Positions 24,229-34,544 are shown, counted from the stretch's first letter. The stretch: DNA of 64,000 bases from an uncultured Tenacibaculum sp. (GCF_947494125.1 NZ_CANLTU010000007.1:1-64000); one strand, 5' to 3'. Made by a program: numbers and translations. The notes: generated from the letters alone by a model not told the origin.

Positions 24229-24263
24229 AAAAAACCTCTTTCTGTTTAGAAAGAGGTTTTTTA
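24229..24263. terminator. Bidirectional terminator
   Basis: AAAACCTCTTTCT and AGAAAGAGGTTTT arms with A and T runs, placed between two convergent genes. Confidence 0.9.
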
Positions 24264-24285
24264 TATCAATTAATTAAATGCTTTA

Positions 24286-24903
24286 TTATTTTACTACTGG
24301 TTTTATAAAAGCTTCTAATTCCTTTTCATTAACTTCATTAACTTCATCCCAACCCATATTTTTTGTTGGTGACAAGGCTCCTCTTTTAAAGTCTAAAATT
24401 CTTTTCTTACCAGTTATTAAATATGCTGAAGGATAATCTAACTTATGAATAAACCCAGATATTCTTATACTAGACCTATCTGACAGTTTTTCTTTAGAAG
24501 GCACTAAAAAGATTCTCTTATCTAATTTTTTAGCCATTCTTTTCACACCCTCATCTTTGTCCCAAAAAAGCATAATAAATTCAACTTTATCATTATACTT
24601 TTCTACTAGTTTATTTAAAGCAGGTATTTCTCCCCAACATGGTGCACACCAAGTAGCTGCTGTTAATAAAACAATTGGTTTTTCAATTTTGTCTGTACTA
24701 ATAGTTTTCCCATCAATAGAGGTAAAATCGTAGTTAGAAATATACTTATCTCGTATACAATTATAAACAATATCGTCTAACATTGCTGCATCGTTACTTG
24801 AAGTTGCAATACAATCATCTACAATATCTTTATAATATATCTTTTTTTGTGCAAAAGTTTTCGAGACAGCTATCAACGCTAAAACCAGTAATAATCTCTT
24901 CAT
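24286..24903 (-). CDS. TlpA-like periplasmic thioredoxin
   Basis: 205 residues. Signal peptide MKRLLLVLALIAVSKTFAQ. The redox motif CAPC (Cys86-Cys89) lies in TAATWCAPCWGE, after the strand PIVLL, as in TlpA/ResA proteins; IFLVP and a YLITGKKRIL strand complete the fold. It likely reduces or oxidises disulfides of exported proteins. Its substrate is unknown. It is 26 bp downstream of hemE on the same strand, so it may be read through from the heme genes. Confidence 0.88.
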   Translation of the reverse strand: MKRLLLVLALIAVSKTFAQKKIYYKDIVDDCIATSSNDAAMLDDIVYNCIRDKYISNYDFTSIDGKTISTDKIEKPIVLLTAATWCAPCWGEIPALNKLVEKYNDKVEFIMLFWDKDEGVKRMAKKLDKRIFLVPSKEKLSDRSSIRISGFIHKLDYPSAYLITGKKRILDFKRGALSPTKNMGWDEVNEVNEKELEAFIKPVVK

Positions 24904-24929
24904 TTTTAATAATTTAAGGGGATTAAATT

Positions 24930-25955
24930 TTAAAATTTATATTCCTTCACCGCATCAATAAATGCTTTCGCATTATCTAGTGGAATGTTAGGTAAAATTC
25001 CGTGCCCCAAGTTAACAATATATTTGTCTTTACCAAACTCATTTATCATTTGGTGTACCATTTTTTTAATTTCTGCAGGTGGAGACAGTAATCTCGATGG
25101 ATCAAAGTTACCTTGTAAGGTAATATTTCCTCCTGATAAATAACGTGCATTTCTTGCTGAACATGTCCAATCTACTCCTAATGCTGAAGCATTTGACTTA
25201 GCCATATCTCCTAATGCAAACCAACACCCTTTTCCAAAGGCTATTACTGGAGCATCATCTTTTAATGCCTCTATTATTTGATTAATGTATTGCCATGAAA
25301 ATTCTTGATAATCTGTTGGAGATAACATTCCTCCCCAAGAATCAAAAACCTGTACTGCATTTACACCTGCTTGTACCTTTGCTTTTAAATACGCAATTGT
25401 GGTATCTGTTATCTTCTGTAGCAATTGGTGTGCCAAAATTGGTTGCGTAAAACAAAATTCTTTTGCTTTATCAAAATTCTTTGACCCCTGACCTTGTACA
25501 ACATAGCATAAAATAGTCCATGGAGAGCCTGCAAAACCTATTAAAGGAATCTCATCATTTAATTTTTCTTTTGTTGCTTTAATTGCATCCATTACATAGC
25601 CTAATTCTTCATGTACATCTGGAACAATTACACTATCTAATCCTTTTTTATCTCTTACTGGGTTTGGTAAATATGGACCAAAATCTGGTTTCATCTCCAC
25701 TTCAATATTCATTGCTTGTGGTATTACCAATATATCTGAAAATAAAATTGCAGCATCCATTCCGTATCTACGAATTGGCTGTACTGTTATTTCAGATGCT
25801 AACTCTGGAGTTCTACAACGGGTAAAGAAATCATACTTTTTTCTAATTTCCATAAACTCTGGCAAATATCTTCCAGCTTGACGCATCATCCATACTGGTG
25901 GACGATCAACAGTTTCACCTTTTAAGGCTCTTAAAAATAAATCGTTTTTTATCAT
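24930..25955 (-). CDS. hemE: Uroporphyrinogen decarboxylase HemE
   Basis: 341 residues. Signature [14 protein letters not shown] near the N-terminus, [12 protein letters not shown] in the middle, and a conserved NLGHGILP near the C-terminus. Converts uroporphyrinogen III to coproporphyrinogen III in the cytoplasm. Its start is 1 bp from the stop of the PrcB-like gene, so the two are translationally linked. Confidence 0.96.
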   Translation of the reverse strand: MIKNDLFLRALKGETVDRPPVWMMRQAGRYLPEFMEIRKKYDFFTRCRTPELASEITVQPIRRYGMDAAILFSDILVIPQAMNIEVEMKPDFGPYLPNPVRDKKGLDSVIVPDVHEELGYVMDAIKATKEKLNDEIPLIGFAGSPWTILCYVVQGQGSKNFDKAKEFCFTQPILAHQLLQKITDTTIAYLKAKVQAGVNAVQVFDSWGGMLSPTDYQEFSWQYINQIIEALKDDAPVIAFGKGCWFALGDMAKSNASALGVDWTCSARNARYLSGGNITLQGNFDPSRLLSPPAEIKKMVHQMINEFGKDKYIVNLGHGILPNIPLDNAKAFIDAVKEYKF

Positions 25956-25956
25956 T

Positions 25957-26403
25957 CTATTCAGTTACAAAGACTATGTCTTTCTTTGTTTTTGGTATTT
26001 TTACTATATGTATTGGTTGCGTAAGCACCATAGTAACCATGTCCGTTGGCTTTGGGCCTTTAGACTCTATTGTTATTAATAGCTTACTTTTTTCTTCTTT
26101 AATTTTTGAAATTTCTATTGAAAAACCTCCTGTATTCTTCTGTGAATCTATCACTGCGATTATTATATTCTTAGAAAAATCTATTAAATCAGTAAATTGA
26201 TTAGATGCATCTGCTTTTAATAAAAAAGCTTGCCATTCTTTTTCTGACTTGATTACAAGGTTTTCTTTTTCAAATCCCCCGACACCATTTCCATGTAATG
26301 TTCCTTGGTATAATGAGTTCATTTTTGTTTCTTGATTTTCTTGATTATTATTAGGACACGATCCTAACAGAATACTAAAAAAAATTGCGAATATTGTTTT
26401 CAT
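25957..26403 (-). CDS. PrcB-like C-terminal domain lipoprotein
   Basis: 148 residues. Lipobox LLGSC with lipidated Cys16. The mature part has [27 protein letters not shown] and a closing [11 protein letters not shown], resembling the PrcB_C domain. Members of this domain family are periplasmic proteins of unclear function. Embedded between hemL and hemE in the heme unit, which may be only an operon hitchhiker. Confidence 0.75.
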   Translation of the reverse strand: MKTIFAIFFSILLGSCPNNNQENQETKMNSLYQGTLHGNGVGGFEKENLVIKSEKEWQAFLLKADASNQFTDLIDFSKNIIIAVIDSQKNTGGFSIEISKIKEEKSKLLITIESKGPKPTDMVTMVLTQPIHIVKIPKTKKDIVFVTE

Positions 26404-26427
26404 AACAAACTCTTTTACATATTTAAA

Positions 26428-27717
26428 TTACATTTCAGAAACTGCTTCCATTGATTTATCAATAGCTTTTACTATTTTCTGTATATCCTTTTCTGATAAT
26501 ACAGAAGATAAAAACCATGCTTCAAACTGTGATGGAGGTAAAAATACTCCATTTTTTATCATTTCCCAGAAAAACACAGCGAACTTATTAGTATCGCATG
26601 TTTGAGCTTCCTCAAAATTTGTTACTTTTTTGTTTGTAAAAAATGGATTTATCATTGATCCAAATCTATTCACTGTTATTTCTACTCCATATTTTTTTGC
26701 TGATTCTAACAAAAATACTTCAATTATTTGAGCTATTTCATTAAACTTTTCATATGGATTTTGTTTCTTCAACTCTGTTAAAGTAGCGATTCCACCTGCC
26801 ATTGCTATTGGATTACCACTCAACGTTCCTGCTTGATACATCCCTCCTAAAGGTGCAACCATTTCCATAATCTCGTTACGTGCTCCATAGGCTCCTACTG
26901 GAAACCCTCCTCCTATTACTTTTCCTAAACAAGTAATATCAGCTTCTACATCAAACAATTCTTGAGCTCCTCCAAATTTAGATCTAAAACCTGTCATTAC
27001 CTCATCTACTATTAATAAGGCTCCTTTCGATTTTAAATACTCTTTTAACTCTTTTAAAAAGTTATTCTGAGGCATTACCACTCCCATATTTCCGGCAACT
27101 GGTTCTAAAATAACTCCAGCAATATCATCATGCTCTTCAAAATGTGCTTTTACACTTTCTAAGTCATTATAATTTGCTATCAATGTGTTTTTAACAGCTC
27201 CTTCTGGTACTCCTTTTGATCCCGGTAAGCTTAGTGTTGCTAGTCCAGAACCTGCTGCTACCAATAATGCATCTTGATGCCCATGATAACATCCTGCAAA
27301 TTTGATAATTTTATCTTTTCCTGTAAAAGCTCTCGCTAAACGAATTCCACTCAAAACTGCTTCTGTTCCTGAGTTTACAAAACGTACTTTATCCATTCCT
27401 GGAAAAGCATCACAAACTATTTTTGCTAATTTGATCTCATTTTTTGTTGATGCTCCAAATGAGTATCCATTTTTTAAAGCTTTTGTAATTGCTTTTTGTA
27501 CTTTCTTATTACGATGACCTAAAATCATTGGTCCGTAAGACAGTACTAAATCTACAAATGAATTACCATCTACATCGATAATTTTACTTCCTTTTGCTTT
27601 TTTTATAAATAATGGATTACCTCCAACTGAAGCAAATGCTCTTACTGGTGAGTTTACAGCGCCTACTAAGTTTACTAATCCTTTAGTATATAATTTTTGT
27701 GATTTTTTGAATTCCAT
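26428..27717 (-). CDS. hemL: Glutamate-1-semialdehyde 2,1-aminomutase HemL
   Basis: 429 residues, normal family length. PLP-binding lysine in CLGKVIGGGFPVGAY, NSGTEAVLSGIRLAR for phosphate binding, and GTLSGNP in the C-terminal half. Makes 5-aminolevulinate from glutamate-1-semialdehyde, the second committed step of the C5 route. The N-terminus SPVRAF is typical. Confidence 0.96.
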   Translation of the reverse strand: MEFKKSQKLYTKGLVNLVGAVNSPVRAFASVGGNPLFIKKAKGSKIIDVDGNSFVDLVLSYGPMILGHRNKKVQKAITKALKNGYSFGASTKNEIKLAKIVCDAFPGMDKVRFVNSGTEAVLSGIRLARAFTGKDKIIKFAGCYHGHQDALLVAAGSGLATLSLPGSKGVPEGAVKNTLIANYNDLESVKAHFEEHDDIAGVILEPVAGNMGVVMPQNNFLKELKEYLKSKGALLIVDEVMTGFRSKFGGAQELFDVEADITCLGKVIGGGFPVGAYGARNEIMEMVAPLGGMYQAGTLSGNPIAMAGGIATLTELKKQNPYEKFNEIAQIIEVFLLESAKKYGVEITVNRFGSMINPFFTNKKVTNFEEAQTCDTNKFAVFFWEMIKNGVFLPPSQFEAWFLSSVLSEKDIQKIVKAIDKSMEAVSEM

Positions 27718-27771
27718 AACTTTATTTTAGTTATCTATTAAATTGTTATTCTACTAGAAATTTAGCTCCTC

Positions 27772-27957
27772 TTAATTTTCAAAAAAATGTAAGTATTCAT
27801 CAATCTTTTTATCACTTACCTTCCAATCCTTTCCTTTACACTCTCTTAAATAAATTATACCTGCTAACTCTACTGCATTTCCTGCTATTACCTCTAATTC
27901 ACCTTTTCTTGCAATTACTTGATTATCTTTTATTTCAAGTTTATATCCTTTCTCCAA
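27772..27957 (-). CDS. Small hypothetical protein in the heme unit
   Basis: 61 residues beginning MEKGYKLEIKDNQVIARKGE; a beta-hairpin-like start then an alpha region with one cysteine. No signal or membrane helix. It lies 58 bp after hemB and 54 bp before hemL on the same strand. I do not recognise the family; its placement in a heme unit is the only clue. Confidence 0.6.
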   Translation of the reverse strand: MEKGYKLEIKDNQVIARKGELEVIAGNAVELAGIIYLRECKGKDWKVSDKKIDEYLHFFEN

Positions 27958-28015
27958 GAGTAGATGATAAATAGGTGGCTCAATATTTCCTGCTGCAGCA
28001 ATCCTTTCCTCTAGA

Positions 28016-28981
28016 TTACTTTCTATTTAAAACTTTTGCCGCTTCTTTAGCAAAGTAGGTAATAATAATATCTGCTCCTGCCCTTTTCATTGACAGTAAG
28101 CTTTCCATCATTACTTTTTCTCCATCAATCCAACCCTTTTCTGCTGCTGCTTTTACCATAGCATATTCTCCACTTACATTATAACATGCTATTGGTCGAT
28201 CGAAATTATTTTTTAAATCTCTTATGATATCTAGATATGATAGTGCTGGTTTTACCATTAATATATCTGCACCTTCTTGATCATCAAAAGTTGCTTCTCG
28301 CATTCCTTCATCTCTATTTGCTGGGTCCATTTGATATGTTCTTCTATCTCCAAATGATGGTGCTGAATCTACTGCTTCTCTAAATGGCCCGTAAAATGCT
28401 GAAGAATATTTTACTGAATACCCCATAATTGGTAAGTTTGCAAATCCTGTATTATCTAAAGATTCGCGCATCATAGCTATGGTTCCATCCATCATTCCTG
28501 ATGGTGCTACCATATCTGCTCCTGCTCTTGCATGTGAAATAGTTTGTTTTGCTAAATTCACTAATGTTGCATCGTTATCTACATCATTATTATGAATTAC
28601 ACCACAATGTCCATGCGATGTATATTCACAAAAACACACATCGGTAATTACATATAAACTTGGGTAGTTTTTTTTGATAAATCGGATTGCTTGTTGCATT
28701 ATTCCGTTATCATTCCAAGTTTCTGTTCCTTCATCATCCTTTTTTGATGGTATCCCGAATAATAATACTGCTGGAATATTTAACGCAACTACCTCTTCTA
28801 ATTCTTTTGAAATAGTGTCTAATGAATAACGTTTTATTCCTGGCATTGATGGTATTTCTGTTTCAATACCTTTACCTTCTTCTATGAATAATGGATATAT
28901 AAAATCATCTACAGACAGTTTTGTTTCCCTAACCAATCTGCGAATTCCTTCTGTTTTTCTTAACCTACGCGTTCTAAACAT
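28016..28981 (-). CDS. hemB: Porphobilinogen synthase (ALA dehydratase) HemB
   Basis: 321 residues. Schiff-base lysines lie in [13 protein letters not shown] and [25 protein letters not shown] carries the cysteines of the zinc-dependent class. Condenses two 5-aminolevulinate to porphobilinogen. Confidence 0.96.
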   Translation of the reverse strand: MFRTRRLRKTEGIRRLVRETKLSVDDFIYPLFIEEGKGIETEIPSMPGIKRYSLDTISKELEEVVALNIPAVLLFGIPSKKDDEGTETWNDNGIMQQAIRFIKKNYPSLYVITDVCFCEYTSHGHCGVIHNNDVDNDATLVNLAKQTISHARAGADMVAPSGMMDGTIAMMRESLDNTGFANLPIMGYSVKYSSAFYGPFREAVDSAPSFGDRRTYQMDPANRDEGMREATFDDQEGADILMVKPALSYLDIIRDLKNNFDRPIACYNVSGEYAMVKAAAEKGWIDGEKVMMESLLSMKRAGADIIITYFAKEAAKVLNRK

Positions 28982-28994
28982 TGCTTATTCTTTT

Positions 28995-29063
28995 CAGTCA
29001 TTACGAGAAAGAATAATGAAATTATCTTTATAAAGAGATTCATTCGCTTTACTCGGAATGACG
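28995..29063. repeat. REP-like imperfect palindrome between hemB and hemCD
   Basis: CAGTCATTACGAG (28995-29007) faces CTCGGAATGACG (29052-29063), with TCTTTATAAAGA at the centre. The pattern GTCATTCCGAG ... GAATCTC is a widespread dispersed intergenic repeat type in Bacteroidetes. It could fold in the transcript between hemC and hemB. Confidence 0.65.
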
Positions 29064-29067
29064 TAGT

Positions 29068-30654
29068 TTATTCTTTTACAAAATGTAAATTCACTAATTC
29101 TATTACACTTTCTACTGTTGGTAGTTTTGCTACCTGAACATTTTCAAAATGTTTTCTTGCTTCTTTAGCTGTACTTTCCCCTATACAAAATGCCACTTTA
29201 TTTCCTGCATTTTCTTTCATATAGCTTTCTACTGTTGATGGACTGTAAAACAAAACTCCGTTTACTTTCTCATCTACTTTCGATGGGCTATACATAGTCT
29301 TATATGCTTCAACTTCGTTTACAACAATCCCTTTTTCAGTTAAAACACTTGGTAAAGTATCTAAACGTAAATCGCTACAGAAATAAGTTACTTCTTGCCC
29401 TTTTATTTCGTTAGAAAGGTATGCTGCTAACTTTTCTGCATTTCTTTCTGAATGCGTAACCTTTCCTATTTTCTGTTCAATCAACTTCTTTGTTCGTCGG
29501 CCTACGCAAAAAATATTTTTAAAATTCAATTCATCTGAGGTAAAAGAATTTGCTAATGCTTCTACTCCATTTTTACTTGTAATAATTACGTTCTCAATTT
29601 CGTTCTTTACTACTTTAGGTGCTATTCTATTAAAACGAATTTTAATAAAATCGCTATCCTCTGTAGCTACAGAAGTTGGCAATAATTTCTTTTGAATTTC
29701 TGATAATTTTTTTGTTGAATATATAGCAAACTCTTTTTCTTCTGCCATATCTTCCATCATCAATTCTTTCCCTCCTCTATTAATCACATAGTCTGCACAG
29801 TCTTTCGCTAAATATCTATGGCGACCCAGTTTCCCAGTTTTGGTAACCGAAATCTTCTTTTTCCCATCTTTACTTAACAATAAACCTTTAAAGTTTATCT
29901 CTCCTGTTTTATCATCAATATAGGCTAGAGCTCCAATTGGCGCTGTACACCCTCCTTCTAATAAATTTAAAAACTCACGTTCTATCCCTACACAAACTTG
30001 TGTTTCATAGTGGTTTAATTGCTCACATGCATCTTTAGAAAAATCATCGTCAGCTAAAGCAGTTATCATAATTGCTCCTTGTGCTGGTGCTGGTATCATC
30101 CAAGATAGATTAATTGCCCCTGCTGGGCGTTTACCTATTCTTTCTAAACCAGCTGCTGCAAAAACAGCTCCGTTCCATTCGTTATTTTCTAACTTTTCTA
30201 AACGTGTATTTACGTTACCTCTTAAATCTACTACTTTATGTGTTGGGTAACGATTTAACCATTGTGCTTTTCTTCGTAAACTACCTGTTGCAATTACACC
30301 ATTTGGCTGTCCAAAAAACTCTTCATTGTCTTTTAACACCAATATATCGGCATAATTAGCTCTTTTTAATACTGCCGCTTGAATAATTCCTTCTGGCAAT
30401 ACCGTTGGCACATCTTTTAATGAATGTACAGCAATATCAATATCGCCATTTAACATAGCAATATCTAAGTTCTTAGTAAAAATTCCTGTAATTCCTAATT
30501 CATACAAAGGTTTATCTAAAACTAGATCTCCAGTAGATTTTATTGGAACTATTTCACATTTATATTCTAACTCTTCTAGTTGCTTGCGAACTTTGTTTGC
30601 TTGCCACATAGCCAATTGGCTATCTCGTGTACCTATTCTAATTGTCTTCTGCAT
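29068..30654 (-). CDS. hemC: HemC-HemD fusion: hydroxymethylbilane synthase plus uroporphyrinogen-III synthase
   Basis: 528 residues. Residues 1-about 305 are HemC: RIGTRDSQLAMWQA, catalytic Asp in HSLKDVP (Asp81), ATGSLRRKAQ, and the dipyrromethane-cofactor cysteine Cys236 in GGCTAPIGA. Residues about 310-528 are a HemD-like Rossmann pair (VIITSKNGVEAL, FYSPSTVESY, CIGESTAKEA). One polypeptide thus turns porphobilinogen into uroporphyrinogen III, which limits loss of the unstable linear intermediate. It overlaps hemA by 17 bp. Confidence 0.93.
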   Translation of the reverse strand: MQKTIRIGTRDSQLAMWQANKVRKQLEELEYKCEIVPIKSTGDLVLDKPLYELGITGIFTKNLDIAMLNGDIDIAVHSLKDVPTVLPEGIIQAAVLKRANYADILVLKDNEEFFGQPNGVIATGSLRRKAQWLNRYPTHKVVDLRGNVNTRLEKLENNEWNGAVFAAAGLERIGKRPAGAINLSWMIPAPAQGAIMITALADDDFSKDACEQLNHYETQVCVGIEREFLNLLEGGCTAPIGALAYIDDKTGEINFKGLLLSKDGKKKISVTKTGKLGRHRYLAKDCADYVINRGGKELMMEDMAEEKEFAIYSTKKLSEIQKKLLPTSVATEDSDFIKIRFNRIAPKVVKNEIENVIITSKNGVEALANSFTSDELNFKNIFCVGRRTKKLIEQKIGKVTHSERNAEKLAAYLSNEIKGQEVTYFCSDLRLDTLPSVLTEKGIVVNEVEAYKTMYSPSKVDEKVNGVLFYSPSTVESYMKENAGNKVAFCIGESTAKEARKHFENVQVAKLPTVESVIELVNLHFVKE

Positions 30655-31906
30655 GGATAGTTTCTAAATTTGCCCCAAACACTTTAGCCATTACTTCTAT
30701 ACTATTATTTACAGAAGTTTCTTCGTCTTTTAAGTGTTTTACAAATTGTGTGGTTATTTTTTGAATAAATCTTGATGTTATTACCTCAGCTTGAGATTCA
30801 TCAAAATCTTTTATTTTTTTCTTATGAAAAGCTATTTCTCCTTGTTGAATTGTTTTCAACGATTGTTTTAATGCATTAATAGCCGGTGTAAACCTTCTAT
30901 GGTTTAACCATTCTTGAAACTCTTCATTATGTATTTCAATAATAGCTTCTGCTACGGGTATTTCTTGTTGACGAACTGCTAATGTTTCATCTGTTATTTT
31001 TGATAATTCATCAACATTTATCAATGTTACGTTTTCTAATCCTGCTACTTCTTTCGATACATTTGCAGGCATAGATAAATCTAAAATCAATAACTCCTTA
31101 TTGGTTAAGATATGCTCTTTTTTAATAGTTGCTTCTGAAGCTCCTGTTGAAACTATTAAAACATCTGTACTTGCTATTTCTTTATTTAAGTTCTCAAACT
31201 TAGCATTTCTAATAGATGTATGCTCTTTAACAAACTCTACTGCTTTTTCTTCAGTCCTATTAATTAAACTTACCGATTTATTTTGCGTATACTCTGCTAA
31301 ATTTTTACAAGTATGTTTACCCATTTTACCCAATCCAAAAACTAAAATATTTTTCAAATTGTAGTTTTCTAGGTTTTTTATAATGTACTGAACTGCTGCA
31401 TAAGATACCGATGTTGTCCCAGAACTTAATTTTGTTTCATTCTTCACACGCTTACTAGCTTGCATTACATGATTTAACAATCGCTCAAAATAAGCATTTG
31501 TAGTTCCTACTTCTTTTGCTAATTTAAATGCTTGTCTTAACTGACCAACAATTTCATAATCACCTAAAATTTGACTATCTAAACCTGTTCCCATTCGAAA
31601 CAAGTGGTTAATAGCTTCTTTATTTTTATAAACATTAGACACTTGAGCAAATTCTTCTACAGAACCGTTTGAGTATTTACAAAGCATTCCTATTAACTGA
31701 AAAGGATGATCTGCAAAACCTGTTATTTCTGTTCTATTACAAGTTGACAGCACAAAAATACCTTCCATACCTTTACTCTTAGCTTCTTCTAAAAGTGCTA
31801 TTTGATTTTCTTTGGAAACACTAAACTTTCCTCTAATACTTGCATCAGCTTTTTTATAGCTAACCCCTATATTATATAAATTCTTGTTATGTTTTTCTTC
31901 TACCAT
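30638..31906 (-). CDS. hemA: Glutamyl-tRNA reductase HemA
   Basis: 422 residues. Nucleophile Cys56 in LSTCNRTEI, substrate-contact FRMGTGLDSQILGD, NADPH site VFGLGKMGKH, and a C-terminal dimerisation helix. First enzyme of C5 heme synthesis, drawing glutamate from charged tRNA-Glu, and first gene of the leftward heme unit. Divergent from the AraC-type gene across a 210-bp gap. Confidence 0.96.
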   Translation of the reverse strand: MVEEKHNKNLYNIGVSYKKADASIRGKFSVSKENQIALLEEAKSKGMEGIFVLSTCNRTEITGFADHPFQLIGMLCKYSNGSVEEFAQVSNVYKNKEAINHLFRMGTGLDSQILGDYEIVGQLRQAFKLAKEVGTTNAYFERLLNHVMQASKRVKNETKLSSGTTSVSYAAVQYIIKNLENYNLKNILVFGLGKMGKHTCKNLAEYTQNKSVSLINRTEEKAVEFVKEHTSIRNAKFENLNKEIASTDVLIVSTGASEATIKKEHILTNKELLILDLSMPANVSKEVAGLENVTLINVDELSKITDETLAVRQQEIPVAEAIIEIHNEEFQEWLNHRRFTPAINALKQSLKTIQQGEIAFHKKKIKDFDESQAEVITSRFIQKITTQFVKHLKDEETSVNNSIEVMAKVFGANLETIHAEDN

Positions 31907-32071
31907 TAAGTCTTCATCAATAAAAGTCGGTCAAAAATAGAAAGATTAAGCATAAAAAAGTATCGCTAAAAGAACTTTTAATGTCGTTATCTGTTTTTTA
32001 ACCTAAAATTATCGCTAAAACACAGATAAAGTGTATTTTTGCAATGAAATCAACTATTAAGGATGCACTAC

Positions 32072-32088
32072 ATTAGAATCATTCTAAA
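32072..32088 (+). promoter_or_regulatory. Fur-like 7-1-7 palindrome upstream of the AraC-type gene
   Basis: TTAGAAT-C-ATTCTAA (32073-32087) is a perfect 7-1-7 inverted repeat 30 bp before the AraC start codon. Form and base content fit Fur-family operators. A TATTTTTG -7 box lies at about 32034-32041 upstream of it. Binding by Fur is inference. Confidence 0.5.
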
Positions 32089-32116
32089 TAAATAATTTTA
32101 ATTTATCTTTTGATTT

Positions 32117-33004
32117 ATGTCAAAAAACATCGCAGAAAGTACATTTAGAGAAGTTTCTTTAGAAAAAGGTTTTTTTGTTTTGAAATTTCAAAACAACTCT
32201 AATAAAACAGAAATATATAAAAGAGATATTGACAGTTCTTACATACAACTACACTACTGTGTAAAAGGCAATTGCAAATTTCATTTCAACAATAATAGCT
32301 ACACATTTAATGTACTTGACAAGCATTCTATTTTTTTATACAACCCACAACAAGAATTACCTATTAATTTAGAAATCCTTCCTAAAACTTCTTTAGTTTC
32401 TGTTATAATATCTATTGAAAAATTTCATGCGTTGTTTTCTAAAGAAGCTAGTTATATTCCTTTTTTAAGCGATAATAATAAAAACAAAAAATATTACGAC
32501 AATACAGAAATTAAAGCAAATACCTTAATAGTTCTTCAACAAATTTTAACGTCAAAAAATCATAGCTCAATACGAAACTTATACATAAAAGGAAAAATAT
32601 ATGAATTGTTAAGTCTTCATTTTGATAACGGTGAAAATACTAATGATGAATATTGTCCTTTTTTAGTAGATGATAGAGATGTTTTAAAAATTAGAAAAGC
32701 AAAAGATATTATCATTTTAAATATGAGTGAACCTCCTAGTTTACAAGAATTAGCTAATGAAGTTGGTTTAAACTTAAAGAAGTTAAAAGAAGGTTTCAAA
32801 CAAATTTATGGAGACACTGTTTATAGTTTTTTATTTGATTATAAAATGGAACATGCTCGAAAGCTTTTAGAAAGTAATCAATTAAATGTAAATGAAGTTG
32901 GTCTTCAAGTTGGCTACAGTACTTCAAGTCATTTTATAGCCGCTTTTAAAAAGAAATTTGGCACGACTCCTAAACAATATGTTATTAGCTTACAAAATGA
33001 CTAA
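32117..33004 (+). CDS. AraC-family transcriptional regulator
   Basis: 295 residues. N-terminal cupin-like sensor region, then two C-terminal helix-turn-helix units: SLQELANEVGLNLKKLKEGF and VGYSTSSHFIAAFKKKFG ending TPKQY. In Bacteroidetes such regulators beside heme genes often relate to iron or heme supply. Its position between hemA and hemH and a Fur-like palindrome at its promoter support that reading. Confidence 0.88.
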   Translation: MSKNIAESTFREVSLEKGFFVLKFQNNSNKTEIYKRDIDSSYIQLHYCVKGNCKFHFNNNSYTFNVLDKHSIFLYNPQQELPINLEILPKTSLVSVIISIEKFHALFSKEASYIPFLSDNNKNKKYYDNTEIKANTLIVLQQILTSKNHSSIRNLYIKGKIYELLSLHFDNGENTNDEYCPFLVDDRDVLKIRKAKDIIILNMSEPPSLQELANEVGLNLKKLKEGFKQIYGDTVYSFLFDYKMEHARKLLESNQLNVNEVGLQVGYSTSSHFIAAFKKKFGTTPKQYVISLQND

Positions 33005-33511
33005 ATGAAACAACTTACACATTACGACATACAAAACAAGCAAAAAACATTTCCTATAACTATAGTTTGCGATGCCATTAGAACTCCTGAAAACATAGGA
33101 ATGTGTTTTCGTATTTCTGAAAGCTTTGGAGTTGAGAAAATATTTCTTCATGAAAGCTCTCCTTCAACAGAAAACAGGATTGTAAAAAAAACAGCTAGAA
33201 ATACATTAACTCAAATCAATTATGAATATTATACTAATTTTGAGGAAACTATTAATCAGTTAAAAAAAGAAGGAAATACTATTATTGGTATTGAAATAAC
33301 TGATAAGAGCATAAATATTCAAGATTATAATTTTTCTTCTAATGAAAAAGTAGTATTACTTTTAGGAAGCGAACGAAACGGAATTGAAAATATAAATTTA
33401 CTAGATGCAACAGTAGCTATCCCTATGTTTGGTAGAAACTCTTCTATGAATGTAATTCATAGTTTAGCTATTGCATTATACGAAACCACAAATCAACTGA
33501 AAAACATATAA
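33005..33511 (+). CDS. TrmH/SpoU-family RNA 2'-O-methyltransferase
   Basis: 168 residues. SPOUT motifs in order: RTPENIGMCFRISESFG, LLLGSERNGI and IPMFGRNSSMNV, the trefoil-knot SAM site. The target could be tRNA or rRNA. Starts immediately after the AraC stop and its stop overlaps the hemH start by 1 bp, so AraC, this gene, hemH and hemJ form one tight operon. Confidence 0.9.
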   Translation: MKQLTHYDIQNKQKTFPITIVCDAIRTPENIGMCFRISESFGVEKIFLHESSPSTENRIVKKTARNTLTQINYEYYTNFEETINQLKKEGNTIIGIEITDKSINIQDYNFSSNEKVVLLLGSERNGIENINLLDATVAIPMFGRNSSMNVIHSLAIALYETTNQLKNI

Positions 33512-34542
33512 TGAAAGGAGTTTTATTAGTTAACTTAGGATCTCCAAAAAGTACTGACCCTAAGGACGTAAAAAATTATTTAGGTGAGTTTTTAATGGAT
33601 GAACGTGTAATTGACGTTCCACTTTGGCTACGTACTTTTATTGTAAAAGGCATTATTTTAAATACACGTCCAAAAAAATCTGCGGCAGCCTATAAAAAAA
33701 TCTGGTGGAAAGATGGCTCTCCATTAATTGTACTTTCTGAAAGATTACAAAAAAAAGTGCAACAAAAAACAGAACTTCCTGTAGCTTTAGCTATGCGATA
33801 TGGAAACCCTTCGTTAAAAAGTGGATTACAAGAATTACACGATAAAGGTGTTACCGATGTCATGCTGATTCCGTTATACCCGCAATTTGCCATGGCAACT
33901 ACCGAAACAATTGTTGTTTTAGCAGAAGAGTTACGCAAAGAATTTTTTCCTCAAATGAAAATTTCTGATGTTCCTGCTTTTTACAACAAGTCTGAATATA
34001 TCAAAGCGCTATCTAATAGTATTAAAGTTTATTTAGCTGATAAAGACTATGATCATGTACTATTCTCTTATCACGGAGTTCCTGAAAGACACATTAGAAA
34101 ATCTGATATAACAAAATCACATTGCAGACCAGAAATAGCTGGCGAAGCTAGTTGTTGTAACACCCCATCGAAAGCTCATGAATTTTGCTATAAGCACCAG
34201 TGCTACCAAACAACTAAAAATGTAATCTCAGAATTAGGTTGGGATACTAATAAAGTGTCTACATCTTTTCAATCCCGTTTAGGTGTAGACCCATGGCTAC
34301 AACCATACACGGATAGAACTATTGTAAACAAAGCCGAAAAAGAAGGCATTAAGAAGCTCGCAATTGTTACTCCCGCTTTTGTTTCCGATTGCTTAGAAAC
34401 TTTAGAAGAAATTGCCATGGAAGGGAAACATGAATTTCTAGAAGCTGGTGGAGAAGAATTCCACACCGTTCCTTGTATTAATGACAATGATGAATGGGTA
34501 AATGTTTTAGCTGGATGGATTAACGATTTTAATAATAATTAA
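33511..34542 (+). CDS. hemH: Ferrochelatase HemH
   Basis: 343 residues. N-terminal GVLLVNLGSPKS, catalytic histidine in FSYHGVPERH, and a conserved C-terminal glutamate in DCLETLEE. A cysteine-rich insertion (SCCNTPSKAHEFCYKHQC) lies in mid-protein, like the iron-sulfur type region of some bacterial ferrochelatases. Inserts Fe2+ into protoporphyrin IX. Confidence 0.95.
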   Translation: MKGVLLVNLGSPKSTDPKDVKNYLGEFLMDERVIDVPLWLRTFIVKGIILNTRPKKSAAAYKKIWWKDGSPLIVLSERLQKKVQQKTELPVALAMRYGNPSLKSGLQELHDKGVTDVMLIPLYPQFAMATTETIVVLAEELRKEFFPQMKISDVPAFYNKSEYIKALSNSIKVYLADKDYDHVLFSYHGVPERHIRKSDITKSHCRPEIAGEASCCNTPSKAHEFCYKHQCYQTTKNVISELGWDTNKVSTSFQSRLGVDPWLQPYTDRTIVNKAEKEGIKKLAIVTPAFVSDCLETLEEIAMEGKHEFLEAGGEEFHTVPCINDNDEWVNVLAGWINDFNNN

Positions 34543-34544
34543 TT

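Noticed and set aside
25583..26200. Plus-strand frames over hemE and the PrcB-like gene
   Set aside because: Shadows of genes with clear motifs on the minus strand.
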